Shown here in pieces: positions 27,588 to 35,628 of a stretch of 64,000 bases of DNA. Source of the stretch: Arthrobacter sp. SLBN-83. GTDB lineage: Bacteria > Actinomycetota > Actinomycetes > Actinomycetales > Micrococcaceae. The position numbers were made by a program, and so were the translations under genes. The DNA is taken from contig NZ_VFMX01000001.1 of the NCBI RefSeq assembly GCF_006715285.1, positions 2,728,001-2,792,000 on the forward strand, read 5' to 3'. Numbering within the stretch: position 1 is the first letter of the stretch; each line of letters opens with the position of its first letter. Under the pieces are notes generated by a model. It was not told the origin of the DNA. It ran no database searches and saw nothing but the letters and a program-made list of their open reading frames with translations.

Positions 27588-27626
27588 AGGCGGGCTTCAT
27601 TGCGCAGCGACAGTCCCTGCGCAATG
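27578..27626. repeat. 49-bp palindromic repeat, right copy
   Basis: Contains three alternating arms: CTGCGCAGTGAA (27577-27588), TTCATTGCGCAG (27596-27607) and CTGCGCAATG (27617-27626). Arms two and three form a perfect 10-bp stem (27598-27607 with 27617-27626) around a 9-nt loop; arms one and two pair at 11 of 12 positions. The stop codon of the upstream gene lies inside arm one. Confidence 0.72.
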
Positions 27627-27635
27627 ACTTCGCCC

Positions 27636-27878
27636 TTACTGGGCAGCAGGTCGCCGGCGCGGAGGAGGGGGCGGGACTTCCTTGGCCGCCACCACGCGGT
27701 CAAGGGGAATCACGACGTCGGCCTGCCGGGTGCGCACGGTGCAGGAATCGGCGTCACAGGCCAGCAGATGTCCCAACGCGTCCGTGAGGCCACCCTCGAT
27801 TTGGTAGCGCACCACCACACGGGTGCCTGGCTCAGCTGAGGCAAGGAAACGCGCTGGCGCAGGTACTGGCTGACTCAC
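27636..27878 (-). CDS. Small protein resembling the SH3-like domain of Rv0428c-type acetyltransferases
   Basis: An 80-residue protein whose centre (GTRVVVRYQIEGGLTDALGH, then DVVIPLDRVVAAKEVPPPPPRR) matches the SH3-like N-terminal domain found ahead of GNAT acetyltransferases of the Rv0428c type. No acetyltransferase domain follows in this gene or nearby, so it is a free-standing version. The start is GTG 27878: TAGTAT (27885-27890, reverse strand) ends exactly 6 nt before it, a clear leaderless start. Its 3' end lies only 9 bp from the palindromic repeat. Function unknown. Confidence 0.75.
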   Translation of the reverse strand: MSQPVPAPARFLASAEPGTRVVVRYQIEGGLTDALGHLLACDADSCTVRTRQADVVIPLDRVVAAKEVPPPPPRRRPAAQ

Positions 27879-28015
27879 CAGTTCATACTAGGGTGCCCGG
27901 CTAGGTTCGCGGGAACGGCCTGGGAGATAATAGGCTCAGATGTCAGACTCCGGCTGTGCCGCCGGATGAAAGAGCCGGCGGGACGCCGGAACCCCAACGT
28001 GGAGAGGCCAGGGAC

Positions 28016-28342
28016 GTGACGTACGTAATCGCGCAGCCGTGTGTGGATGTCAAGGACAAGGCATGTATTGAAGAATGCCCCGTCGACTGCATCTATGAAG
28101 GTGAGCGTTCGCTGTACATCCATCCGGATGAGTGCGTCGACTGTGGAGCCTGCGAACCGGTGTGCCCGGTTGAGGCCATCTACTACGAGGACGACACCCC
28201 GGAGGAGTGGGCCGACTACTACAAGGCAAACGTTGAGTTCTTCGATGACCTCGGCTCTCCGGGCGGTGCAGCCAAGATCGGCAACACTGGCAAGGACCAC
28301 CCGATGATCGCTGCCCTGCCCCCGCAGAACCAAGACCACTGA
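28016..28342 (+). CDS. fdxA: 7Fe ferredoxin (3Fe-4S/4Fe-4S)
   Basis: Electron carrier of 108 residues, close in layout to the mycobacterial FdxA/FdxC type. The N-terminal cluster motif is C-x7-C-x3-CPVDC (residues 9-25, CVDVKDKACIEECPVDC), the pattern of a 3Fe-4S plus 4Fe-4S protein; the second motif is CVDCGACEPVCP. The acidic C-terminal tail (EEWADYYKANVEFF, GSPGGAAKIG) is typical of the actinobacterial group. The start GTG 28016 matches the conserved VTYVI N terminus; a longer frame to 27956 is rejected. dapC follows after 14 bp, a pairing common in actinobacteria. Confidence 0.94.
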   Translation: MTYVIAQPCVDVKDKACIEECPVDCIYEGERSLYIHPDECVDCGACEPVCPVEAIYYEDDTPEEWADYYKANVEFFDDLGSPGGAAKIGNTGKDHPMIAALPPQNQDH

Positions 28343-28356
28343 CGCGGACGGACAAC

Positions 28357-29508
28357 GTGACCGCAGCAGTGAATTCGTTTGGCCTGGACCTGCCCGACTA
28401 CCCCTGGGAGGCCATGGCGCCGTACGTTGCCAAGGCCTCTGGGCATCCCGGTGGAGCCGTCAACCTGTCGATCGGGACGCCGGTGGATCCGACGCCGCAG
28501 CTGGTCCAGGATGCCCTGAAGGCCGCCGCCAACGCACCCGGCTATCCCACGGTCCATGGCACTCCGGCGCTGCGGGAAGCCATCGCCGTCTGGTTCGAGC
28601 GGCGGCGTGGCGTGTCCGGCCTTGATCCCCGGAACATCATGCCTACGGTGGGCTCCAAGGAACTCGTTGCGTGGCTGCCGCTGCTGCTGGGCCTCAAGCC
28701 CGGAGACGTCGTCGTACGTCCCAAGGTGGCCTACCCCACGTACGATATCGGCGCGACCCTTGCCGGGGTTACGTCCGTGGCCACCGACAACCTGGACGAG
28801 CTGGACGAGGCCACCCGCGCACGGGTCCGGCTCATCTGGGTCAACTCGCCGGGCAACCCCACGGGCAGCGTCCGGGATGTGGAGTCCCTGAAGGCCCTGG
28901 TGGTCCAGGCCCGCGAACTGGGTGCCGTGGTGGCGTCGGACGAATGCTACGCGGAGCTCGGCTGGGGCGACTGGGACGTCCAGCGCGGCGGCCAGCGCGT
29001 CCCCAGCATCCTCGATCCCCGCGTGGCCGGCGGCTCGCACCAGGGCCTGCTCGCCGTGTACTCGCTCAGCAAGCAGTCCAACCTGGCCGGCTACCGCGCA
29101 GCGTTCGTGGCCGGTGACCCGGACCTGATGCCGAACCTGGTCAACAGCCGCAAGCACGCAGGCATGATCGTGCCGTACCCCATCCAGGAAGCCATGCGTG
29201 TGGCCCTCGGTGACGACGCGCACGTGGAGGCCCAGAAGGACCTGTACCGGGGTCGGCGTGAACGCCTGCTCCCTGCGCTGCTGGACTTCGGCTTGGAAAT
29301 CAAGGATTCCGACGCCGGCCTGTACCTTTGGTCGACGGCAGGAGAGGCCACCTGGGACACCGTTGCCCGCTTGGCTGAGCGGGGCATCGTTGTGGGGCCA
29401 GGGGTCTTTTACGGGGATGCGGGCAACGGCTATGTCCGTGTCGCCCTGACCGGCTCAGATGAGCGGATCGATGCAGCTGTGGCCCGGCTGGCCGAAGCAA
29501 GCTCCTAA
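28357..29508 (+). CDS. dapC: Succinyldiaminopimelate transaminase
   Basis: Fold-type I PLP aminotransferase of 383 residues. It has the LSIGTPVDPTP substrate loop, NSPGNPTGSVRDV, SDECYAELGW and the Schiff-base lysine in YSLSKQSNLAGYRAAF, arranged as in actinobacterial DapC. It converts N-succinyl-2-amino-6-ketopimelate with glutamate to N-succinyl-LL-DAP in the lysine/meso-DAP pathway. It starts with GTG 14 bp after fdxA and is probably cotranscribed. dapD and dapE, the flanking pathway steps, lie 5-7 kb away, supporting the assignment. Confidence 0.93.
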   Translation: MTAAVNSFGLDLPDYPWEAMAPYVAKASGHPGGAVNLSIGTPVDPTPQLVQDALKAAANAPGYPTVHGTPALREAIAVWFERRRGVSGLDPRNIMPTVGSKELVAWLPLLLGLKPGDVVVRPKVAYPTYDIGATLAGVTSVATDNLDELDEATRARVRLIWVNSPGNPTGSVRDVESLKALVVQARELGAVVASDECYAELGWGDWDVQRGGQRVPSILDPRVAGGSHQGLLAVYSLSKQSNLAGYRAAFVAGDPDLMPNLVNSRKHAGMIVPYPIQEAMRVALGDDAHVEAQKDLYRGRRERLLPALLDFGLEIKDSDAGLYLWSTAGEATWDTVARLAERGIVVGPGVFYGDAGNGYVRVALTGSDERIDAAVARLAEASS

Positions 29509-29743
29509 GGGCACGTAATATTCGTGTGACTCGCCCCACATCCGGTGTGTTTCAGGCCGCACTGGCGGGCCCCGGATTAGTGACACCCGCCAAGGAGCGG
29601 TACTTTTTAACTGATCAATGGTGGCTTTCTACAAGAAGGCAGCCCGGGTGTTGGAACCTGTCTCTTCAGGATTCGTGCACGGCTCACCTGATGTTGGATC
29701 AAGCTTTCGACAGAGGCCAAAGACGCCTCATGAAGGGGACTCC

Positions 29744-31030
29744 ATGACTGAGACCAACAATGCTGCGACCCTGCTGCACGCAGGTGGCGAGCTGAAGCTC
29801 CCGCGCATCCAGGTTGTTGAAGGGAACGAAGGTTACGACGTCTCCAAGCTGCTGAAGCAGACCGGTGCCGTTACCTTCGACCCCGGCTTCATGAACACCG
29901 CAGCAACCACGTCCGCCATCACCTACATCGATGGCGATGCAGGCATCCTGCGCTACCGCGGATACCCCATCGAGCAGCTGGCGCAGCACTCCAGCTTCCT
30001 GGAGGTGTCCTACCTGCTGATCTACGGCAACCTGCCCACGCCCACTGAGCTGGACGAGTTCGACCAGAAGATCCGCCGCCACACCCTGCTGCACGAGGAG
30101 CTCAAGGGCTTCTTCGGCGGCTTCCCCCGCGATGCACACCCCATGCCGGTGCTCTCCTCGGCCGTGTCCGCGCTGTCCACCTTCTACCAGGACTCGCTGG
30201 ACCCGTTCAACGCCGAGCAGGTGGAGGTTTCCACCATCCGCCTGATGGCCAAGCTGCCGGTCATCGCCGCCTACGCGCACAAGAAGTCCATCGGCCAGCC
30301 CATGCTGTACCCGGACAACTCCATGAACCTGGTGGAGAACTTCCTGCGCCTGAGCTTCGGCCTGCCTGCCGAGCAGTACGAGCTTGATCCGGTGATCGTC
30401 AAGGCGCTGGACCTGCTCCTCATCCTGCACGCGGACCACGAGCAGAACTGCTCCACCTCCACCGTGCGCCTGGTGGGCTCCTCCAACGCCAACCTGTTCG
30501 CCTCCGTCTCCGCCGGCATCAACGCCCTCTTTGGACCCGCCCACGGCGGCGCCAACGAGGCCGTGCTGAAGATGCTCCGCCAGATCCAGGCCGAGGGCCT
30601 CAAGCCCGAGGACTACATGGAAAAGGTCAAGAACAAGGAAGACGGCGTCCGCCTTATGGGCTTCGGGCACCGCGTCTACAAGAACTACGATCCGCGCGCC
30701 AAGATCGTCAAGGCCACGGCCCACGAGATCCTCAGCAAGCTCGGCGGCAACGACGAACTGCTGGATATCGCCATGCGCTTGGAAGAGAAGGCGCTCAGCG
30801 ATGACTACTTCATCCAGCGCAAGCTCTACCCCAACGTGGACTTCTACACCGGCCTGATCTACAAGGCCATGGGCTTCCCCGAGAAGATGTTCACCGTCCT
30901 GTTCGCCATCGGCCGCCTTCCCGGCTGGATTGCCCAGTGGCGCGAGATGATCAGCGATCCGAACACCAAGATCGGCCGTCCGCGCCAGCTGTACATCGGT
31001 GAGCCGGAGCGCGACTACCCCGCCCGCTGA
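29744..31030 (+). CDS. gltA: Citrate synthase
   Basis: TCA-cycle entry enzyme, 428 residues, of the hexameric type II size. Catalytic histidines are in LHADHEQNCST and FGPAHGGANEAV; the substrate-binding motif MGFGHRVYKNYDPRA and the catalytic Asp region PNVDFYTGLIYKAMG are intact. The start ATG 29744 follows GAAGGGGACTCC; an in-frame extension to 29618 is leader sequence. A 235-bp gap upstream should contain the promoter and possibly regulator sites, which I could not define. Two hairpins follow the gene. Confidence 0.96.
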   Translation: MTETNNAATLLHAGGELKLPRIQVVEGNEGYDVSKLLKQTGAVTFDPGFMNTAATTSAITYIDGDAGILRYRGYPIEQLAQHSSFLEVSYLLIYGNLPTPTELDEFDQKIRRHTLLHEELKGFFGGFPRDAHPMPVLSSAVSALSTFYQDSLDPFNAEQVEVSTIRLMAKLPVIAAYAHKKSIGQPMLYPDNSMNLVENFLRLSFGLPAEQYELDPVIVKALDLLLILHADHEQNCSTSTVRLVGSSNANLFASVSAGINALFGPAHGGANEAVLKMLRQIQAEGLKPEDYMEKVKNKEDGVRLMGFGHRVYKNYDPRAKIVKATAHEILSKLGGNDELLDIAMRLEEKALSDDYFIQRKLYPNVDFYTGLIYKAMGFPEKMFTVLFAIGRLPGWIAQWREMISDPNTKIGRPRQLYIGEPERDYPAR

Positions 31031-31060
31031 CGCCCCGCGACAGCAGCAGCAATTACGACG

Positions 31061-31093
31061 ACGGCCGCCCACCTTTCACAGGTGGGCGGCCGT
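31061..31093 (+). terminator. Intrinsic terminator after gltA
   Basis: A perfect 14-bp stem (31061-31074 with 31080-31093) has a 5-nt loop TTCAC, followed by TGCGCGTTT. It is the first of two hairpins between the convergent gltA and galE genes. Confidence 0.75.
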
Positions 31094-31121
31094 TGCGCGT
31101 TTAGGCACCATCGACTGCCGG

Positions 31122-31157
31122 GTAACGGCCCTTTTGGGGGCTCAAAAGGGCCGTTAC
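31122..31157. terminator. Second palindrome between gltA and galE
   Basis: A perfect 15-bp inverted repeat (31122-31136 with 31143-31157) has a 6-nt loop, GGGGCT. It contains CTTTTG/CAAAAG and is less GC-rich than its surroundings. It can act as terminator for galE, whose stop lies 26 bp away. A short direct repeat, ATCGAC, flanks it on both sides. Confidence 0.6.
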
Positions 31158-31182
31158 GGAGCAATCGACGGGAAGGACAGGG

Positions 31183-32196
31183 TTACGAAGCGTAGCCCTG
31201 CGGGTTGTTTTTCTGCCAGCGCCAGTGGTCCTCGCACATCTGGTCGACGGTCTTGGTGGTGGACCAGCTCAGGTCCGCCAGCGCGGAGGTGGCGTCGGCC
31301 CAGAAGGCCGGAAGGTCTCCCGCACGGCGGCCGGTGATCTCGTAGGGGATGGGCTTGCCCACGGCCTTCTCGAACGAGCGCAGGACCTCCAGGACGGAGG
31401 AGCCCTTGCCGGAGCCCAGGTTCCAGCGGAAGACGCCGGTACGCCCTGCGATGTGGTTCAGGGCCGCGACGTGCCCCTCGGCCAGGTCCACCACGTGGAT
31501 GTAGTCGCGCAGGCAGGTGCCGTCGGGGGTATCATAGTCGCCGCCGAATACCATGAGCTTCTCGCGCCGGCCCACGGCCACCTGGGCGATGAACGGGACC
31601 AGGTTGTTGGGGATGCCCTGGGGGTCCTCGCCGATGCGGCCTGAAGGGTGTGCACCCACCGGGTTGAAGTAGCGCAGCAGTGCTATGTGCCAGCGGGAGT
31701 CGGCCGCGCCAAGGTCGGAGAGGATATCCTCGATCTGCTCCTTGGTGCGCCCGTAGGGGTTGTTGGCGCCAATCTCCATCTTTTCCACGTAAGGGATGGG
31801 GTTGTGTTCGCCGTAGACGGTGGCTGAGGAGCTGAAGACGATGGACCGGACGTCATGCCTGTCCATGACGCGGATCAGGTTCAGGGTGCCCACCAGGTTG
31901 TTGTAGTAGTACTTCAGCGGCTCCTGCACTGACTCCCCAACGGCCTTGAGCCCGGCAAAGTGGATGACGGCGTCAATGGCGGTGCCGGCAAAGACCTTTT
32001 CGACGGCGGCCTCGTCGACCAGGTCCACGTGGTGGAATTCGGCGGCCTTGCCGCTGAGCTCAGCCACGCGCCGCAGCGATTCCTCGCTGGAGTTGACCAG
32101 GTTGTCGATGACGACCACGTCGTGGCCGGCTTCCTGCAGGGAAAGAACAGTGTGGGAACCGATGTAGCCGGTGCCCCCTGTAACCAAGATTTTCAT
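31183..32196 (-). CDS. galE: UDP-glucose 4-epimerase
   Basis: Extended short-chain dehydrogenase of 337 residues. It has the NAD-binding GGTGYIGSH (residues about 7-15), the catalytic Ser/Thr region IVFSSSATVYGEHNPIPYVE and the Tyr-x3-Lys pair in NPYGRTKEQIEDIL. The substrate region GEDPQGIPNNLVPFIAQVA and the GDYDTPDGTCLRDYIHV segment are characteristic of GalE. It interconverts UDP-glucose and UDP-galactose for envelope polymers and galactose use. The start ATG 32196 is 6 nt from TAGCGT (32203-32208, reverse strand), so it is likely leaderless. It is divergent from a TetR regulator. Confidence 0.95.
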   Translation of the reverse strand: MKILVTGGTGYIGSHTVLSLQEAGHDVVVIDNLVNSSEESLRRVAELSGKAAEFHHVDLVDEAAVEKVFAGTAIDAVIHFAGLKAVGESVQEPLKYYYNNLVGTLNLIRVMDRHDVRSIVFSSSATVYGEHNPIPYVEKMEIGANNPYGRTKEQIEDILSDLGAADSRWHIALLRYFNPVGAHPSGRIGEDPQGIPNNLVPFIAQVAVGRREKLMVFGGDYDTPDGTCLRDYIHVVDLAEGHVAALNHIAGRTGVFRWNLGSGKGSSVLEVLRSFEKAVGKPIPYEITGRRAGDLPAFWADATSALADLSWSTTKTVDQMCEDHWRWQKNNPQGYAS

Positions 32197-32295
32197 GCCT
32201 CAACGCTATCCCACGCAGACCGCCCGGCGCGGCAGCGTTCCGGATGCCGGGCGCAGCGGTGCGGTGGTTGAAGCACATCCGTGCTAATAAGGATG

Positions 32296-32904
32296 GTGCC
32301 CAAAATAGTTGACGCCGACGCAAGGCGGCAGGATGTTGTCCAGGCGGTTCTCCGCATCATTGCCGTCGACGGGCTGGAACGGGCGTCCCTGCGCGAAGTG
32401 GCGGATGAAGCCGGGCTGGCGGTTGGTTCTGTCCGGCACTACTTCCAGGGGAGTGAGGAGCTGCTGGCCTTCTCCTTCGGCACGGTGGTGGGCCGGGTGG
32501 TTTCCCGGCTGGAGGGGCTGCTGCCGCCGGTGCAGGATGCGGCCGGGGGCAGCGCGGAGCAGCGGGCCGCTATTTTAACCCTCCTGGGCGGCATGCTTCC
32601 CCTGGACGAGGAGACAGCCATGGATGCCTGCGCTTGGCTGGCCTTCAAGAACGCCGCGCGGATCAGGCCTTTCCTTGCCGGCGAAGCCGACCGCAGCCAT
32701 CGTGAAGTCGCGGCCATAGTGGGCGGCGTGGTGGCCTCCCTGCTTCCGGATGACGAACCGCAGGAGAACCTGGTGGTGGAGGCCGAACGGCTCCTGGCCA
32801 CCCTGGACGGTCTGCTCATGCATGCCTTGCTGCAGCCGGGATGGATGACCGCGCAGATGTGCCGCGACGTACTGGAGCGGCACCTGGACGGGCTGGCCCG
32901 CTAA
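32296..32904 (+). CDS. TetR-family transcriptional regulator
   Basis: A 202-residue regulator. The helix-turn-helix is in ASLREVADEAGLAVGSVRHYF, and the remaining two-thirds forms the helical ligand and dimer domain, with a BetI-like C-terminal pattern (AWLAFKNAARIRPF). The start is GTG 32296, giving the common N terminus VPKIVDADARR; TAATAA (32285-32290) ends 5 nt before it. ATG 32293 or GTG 32281 are alternatives. It diverges from galE with a 99-bp gap. Target and ligand are unknown; a role over galE is possible but not shown. Confidence 0.85.
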   Translation: MPKIVDADARRQDVVQAVLRIIAVDGLERASLREVADEAGLAVGSVRHYFQGSEELLAFSFGTVVGRVVSRLEGLLPPVQDAAGGSAEQRAAILTLLGGMLPLDEETAMDACAWLAFKNAARIRPFLAGEADRSHREVAAIVGGVVASLLPDDEPQENLVVEAERLLATLDGLLMHALLQPGWMTAQMCRDVLERHLDGLAR

Positions 32905-33027
32905 GCGGCCGGATGCGGCCGCCGGACGGCAGGTACTACCGCTAAATGGCTGCGGGAATAGACTGATAGCCGGGCACGCCGGACCGGTCATGGCGCCCCG
33001 CAGAAGCAGGCCAGGGAAGGACTTCGG

Positions 33028-33639
33028 ATGCAGCATGCAAGCGGTTCAGGGTGGCAGATCACTACGGACACGTCAGGGCCGATGATGATTGCGCTCTACG
33101 TCCGGGACGCGGCCGGCCTGAATGGCGTGGGCCGCCCCATGCTGTCCCATGCGTCGCCCAAAATCCGCCCTGCCGACCACAAACACCTGACCGCAGACGT
33201 GGGCGGCCTCAGCGCACTGAAGACCGAATGGGAGGCCTGGTGGGAACAGCTCCTCAAGAATTATCCGCAGTCGTCGCCGGAACTCTCGCCGCCCAGCTTC
33301 GAAGCCTTCGGCAACTCCCCGGCCCTGCAGCGCGTACTGCAGGCACACTTCGGGTCCGCGCTCACCTGGGCAAGGGAGCGCAGGAGCGAATATGCAGAGC
33401 TTGAAGCCGAACGCGTGGCCACCGGGACCGACCAGCTGCTCCAGGACATGGTGGACGACAGGCTGATGGAAGTGGGCCGCGACTCGCGGGATTTCAAGCT
33501 GACCATCATCGAGCTGCCATTGGACGAACAGCGGGCCTGGTACCTGGAACCCGACAAGATCATCATGAGCCAGGAGCTGATGAGCCAGCCTGAGCTGTTC
33601 CGCAGCTACGTCCAGCCGGTGCTGGAAATCCTGGTCTAG
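33028..33639 (+). CDS. Conserved hypothetical protein
   Basis: I do not recognise the family. The 203-residue protein has no signal peptide or membrane segment, a Trp-rich patch (LKTEWEAWWEQLLKNYP) and a helical C-terminal region. AGGGAAGGACTTCGG gives a good ribosome site before ATG 33028. A TAGACT -10-like element about 60 bp upstream suggests its own promoter. It converges on the lysozyme-like gene. Confidence 0.6.
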   Translation: MQHASGSGWQITTDTSGPMMIALYVRDAAGLNGVGRPMLSHASPKIRPADHKHLTADVGGLSALKTEWEAWWEQLLKNYPQSSPELSPPSFEAFGNSPALQRVLQAHFGSALTWARERRSEYAELEAERVATGTDQLLQDMVDDRLMEVGRDSRDFKLTIIELPLDEQRAWYLEPDKIIMSQELMSQPELFRSYVQPVLEILV

Positions 33640-33655
33640 CCCCCGCACAGGAGGC

Positions 33656-33685
33656 CCGACGGCGGCGCTCAGCTGCCGCCGTCGG
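33656..33685. terminator. Hairpin between the hypothetical and lysozyme-like genes
   Basis: A perfect 11-bp stem (33656-33666 with 33675-33685) has an 8-nt loop containing the stop codon of the reverse-strand gene. The convergent placement supports a terminator. Confidence 0.5.
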
Positions 33686-34541
33686 CCGTCCGTACGGTGA
33701 TACGCACCTGGCCGTCAGGGGAGCCTGTCACCTGCCAGCCGTCGCCACTGGCACGCTGCCATGTGTGCCCCTCCACTTCCACCCGCACGACGGACAGGTC
33801 CTTGGCGTTGGCGACCGCCCACTGGGCAACCGACCATGCGAGCGCCCCTTGCGAGTCCACCAACAAGGTGGCGCCGTCCACGCGGCTGTCCACGCCGCCA
33901 TAGGCCTGGTCCAGTTCGGTGGCCACCGACGCCGAATTCCCGCCCGCGGTGGGGGAGCGCAGCGTGCACTGGACTCCTGCCGGCGTTTGTCCGGTGAGCC
34001 CCGACGCGAATGCCCGTCCCATTTCCTCATGCTGCGCGTATGCCTTGGGAAAGGCGGAGCGCTGGACCTGCTGGGCGGCATCGGTGATGTCCAGGGTCTC
34101 GTAGCCGGGAATCTTCACCAGCGCGTCATAGAACGCATTGACGGCGTAGTAAGGGTCCATGATCTGCGCCTCGGTGCCCCAGCCCTGGGACGGCCGCTGC
34201 TGGAAGAGCCCGCGCGAATCGGGGCCGGCCTGGTCGCCGTGGCCGATGTTGCGCAGCTTCGACTCCTGCATGGCCGTGGCCAGGGCGATGGTGGCGGCAC
34301 GCGGGGGGAGGCCCCGCCGGACAGCCGCGGCGGTGATCAAAGCGGCATTGGCCGCCTGGTCGGGTGCCAGCTCCCCGCTCCGGTCGCCGGACTTGGCTGT
34401 GCAGCGTTCCGAAACGAGGGTCTCGGAACGCTGCGCAAAGTACACCGCCGTGTAGATGCCCCCGGCTATCAGTGCGAGGGTAAGGAGCAGCACCGCCAGG
34501 CGGCGCAGGCCGCGCCTGCGCGCCACAGACAGAGGTGCCAT
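33669..34541 (-). CDS. Membrane-anchored lysozyme/transglycosylase-like protein
   Basis: A 290-residue protein with an N-terminal Arg-rich tail and one membrane segment (LAVLLLTLALIAGGIYTAVYF), then an exported domain. The stretch IALATAMQESKLRNIGHGD followed by GPDSRGLFQQRPSQGWGT is the lysozyme-like/lytic transglycosylase pattern, with Glu in MQESK as candidate catalytic residue. Some databases label this actinobacterial family a heavy-metal transporter, which the sequence does not support. The C-terminal part looks like a separate beta-rich domain. It begins 7 nt after the dapD stop on the same strand, so it is probably cotranscribed with dapD. Confidence 0.7.
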   Translation of the reverse strand: MAPLSVARRRGLRRLAVLLLTLALIAGGIYTAVYFAQRSETLVSERCTAKSGDRSGELAPDQAANAALITAAAVRRGLPPRAATIALATAMQESKLRNIGHGDQAGPDSRGLFQQRPSQGWGTEAQIMDPYYAVNAFYDALVKIPGYETLDITDAAQQVQRSAFPKAYAQHEEMGRAFASGLTGQTPAGVQCTLRSPTAGGNSASVATELDQAYGGVDSRVDGATLLVDSQGALAWSVAQWAVANAKDLSVVRVEVEGHTWQRASGDGWQVTGSPDGQVRITVRTADGGS

Positions 34542-34548
34542 GAAGGAC

Positions 34549-35577
34549 CTAGTTGGCGTGCAGGGCGTCGTTCAGTTCAACGGTCTGGCCCTTGCGGGGG
34601 AGGGCCTCCACCGCTCCGGTGGTGGAGTTGCGGCGGAACAGCAGGTTGGGGACGCCGGAGAGTTCGGCGGCCTTGACGATCTTTGTGGTGTCTTCGCCCA
34701 CTTCGTCCTTGGGCCCCGGAACGCGGACGCGGGTGCCGGCGGTGACGTACAGTCCTGCCTCCACCACCGAATCGTCACCGATGCTGATGCCTACCCCCGA
34801 GTTGGCGCCCAGCAGGACGCGCTCGCCGATGGTGATCTTTTCCTTGCCGCCGCCGGAGAGGGTGCCCATGATCGAAGCGCCGCCGCCAACGTCGCTGCCG
34901 TCGCCGGTGACAACGCCGGCGGAGATGCGGCCCTCCACCATGGAAGTACCCAGCGTGCCGGCGTTGAAGTTGACGAAGCCTTCATGCATGACGGTGGTGC
35001 CGGCCGCGAGGTGCGCACCAAGGCGGACGCGGTCGGCGTCGGCAATCCGAACGCCGCTGGGCACCACGTAATCCACCATGCGCGGGAACTTGTCGATGCC
35101 GTAGACGGTGACGGCACCACGGCGGCGCAGCTTTGCGCGGGTCAGTTCGAAGCCCTCGACGGCGGCCGGCCCGAAGTTGGTCCACACGACATTGGGGAGC
35201 TTGCCGAAGATGCCGTCCAGGTTGATGGTGTTGGGCTGGACCAGGCGGTGTGAGAGCAGGTGCAGGCGCAGGTAGGCGTCAGCGGTGTCAGCGGGGGCCT
35301 CATCCAGGTTAATCTGGACGAAGACCACCTTCTGCTCCGTGCCGCGGTCCTCGTCGGCGCCGTTTTCCGCGATGCGGGTCAGGGCTTCGTCGGCGTTTTC
35401 CACCGAGCGGAGGTCTTCCGCCGCGACACCAAGTGCCGGTGCCGGGAACCAGACGTCCAGGACGGTCGCCTCGCTGCCGGCAGTGGCGATGGTGGCCACG
35501 CCAAAGCCATAGGCGGAACGGTCGTCAGCGGTTGAGGTCAGGGTTTCGGGCACGGCGGAGGAAGCGGTCTCAGTCAT
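34549..35577 (-). CDS. dapD: Tetrahydropyridine-2,6-dicarboxylate N-succinyltransferase
   Basis: Left-handed beta-helix acyltransferase, 342 residues, of the actinobacterial DapD type. Hexapeptide repeats run through [40 protein letters not shown] and [17 protein letters not shown]. The C-terminal lid includes [17 protein letters not shown]. It adds a succinyl group from succinyl-CoA in lysine/meso-DAP synthesis. The start is ATG 35577: the reverse strand has TAGACT (35585-35590) 7 nt upstream, so it is leaderless. The reading frame stays open much further upstream, antisense to dapE, which is not coding. It is divergent from dapE, and a lysozyme-like gene follows 7 nt after its stop. Confidence 0.95.
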   Translation of the reverse strand: MTETASSAVPETLTSTADDRSAYGFGVATIATAGSEATVLDVWFPAPALGVAAEDLRSVENADEALTRIAENGADEDRGTEQKVVFVQINLDEAPADTADAYLRLHLLSHRLVQPNTINLDGIFGKLPNVVWTNFGPAAVEGFELTRAKLRRRGAVTVYGIDKFPRMVDYVVPSGVRIADADRVRLGAHLAAGTTVMHEGFVNFNAGTLGTSMVEGRISAGVVTGDGSDVGGGASIMGTLSGGGKEKITIGERVLLGANSGVGISIGDDSVVEAGLYVTAGTRVRVPGPKDEVGEDTTKIVKAAELSGVPNLLFRRNSTTGAVEALPRKGQTVELNDALHAN

Positions 35578-35628
35578 GTGCCCCAGTCTATCGAGGGCCG
35601 GGCAGGCGGTTCGAACTAGACTGGCTTC
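35578..35628. promoter_or_regulatory. 51-bp divergent promoter region of dapD and dapE
   Basis: Two TAGACT -10 hexamers face outward: 35585-35590 on the reverse strand for dapD and 35617-35622 on the forward strand for dapE. They end 7 and 6 nt before the two start codons. Only 26 bp lie between them, so both -35 regions must share the same DNA. No clear TTGACA-like element is visible. Confidence 0.7.
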
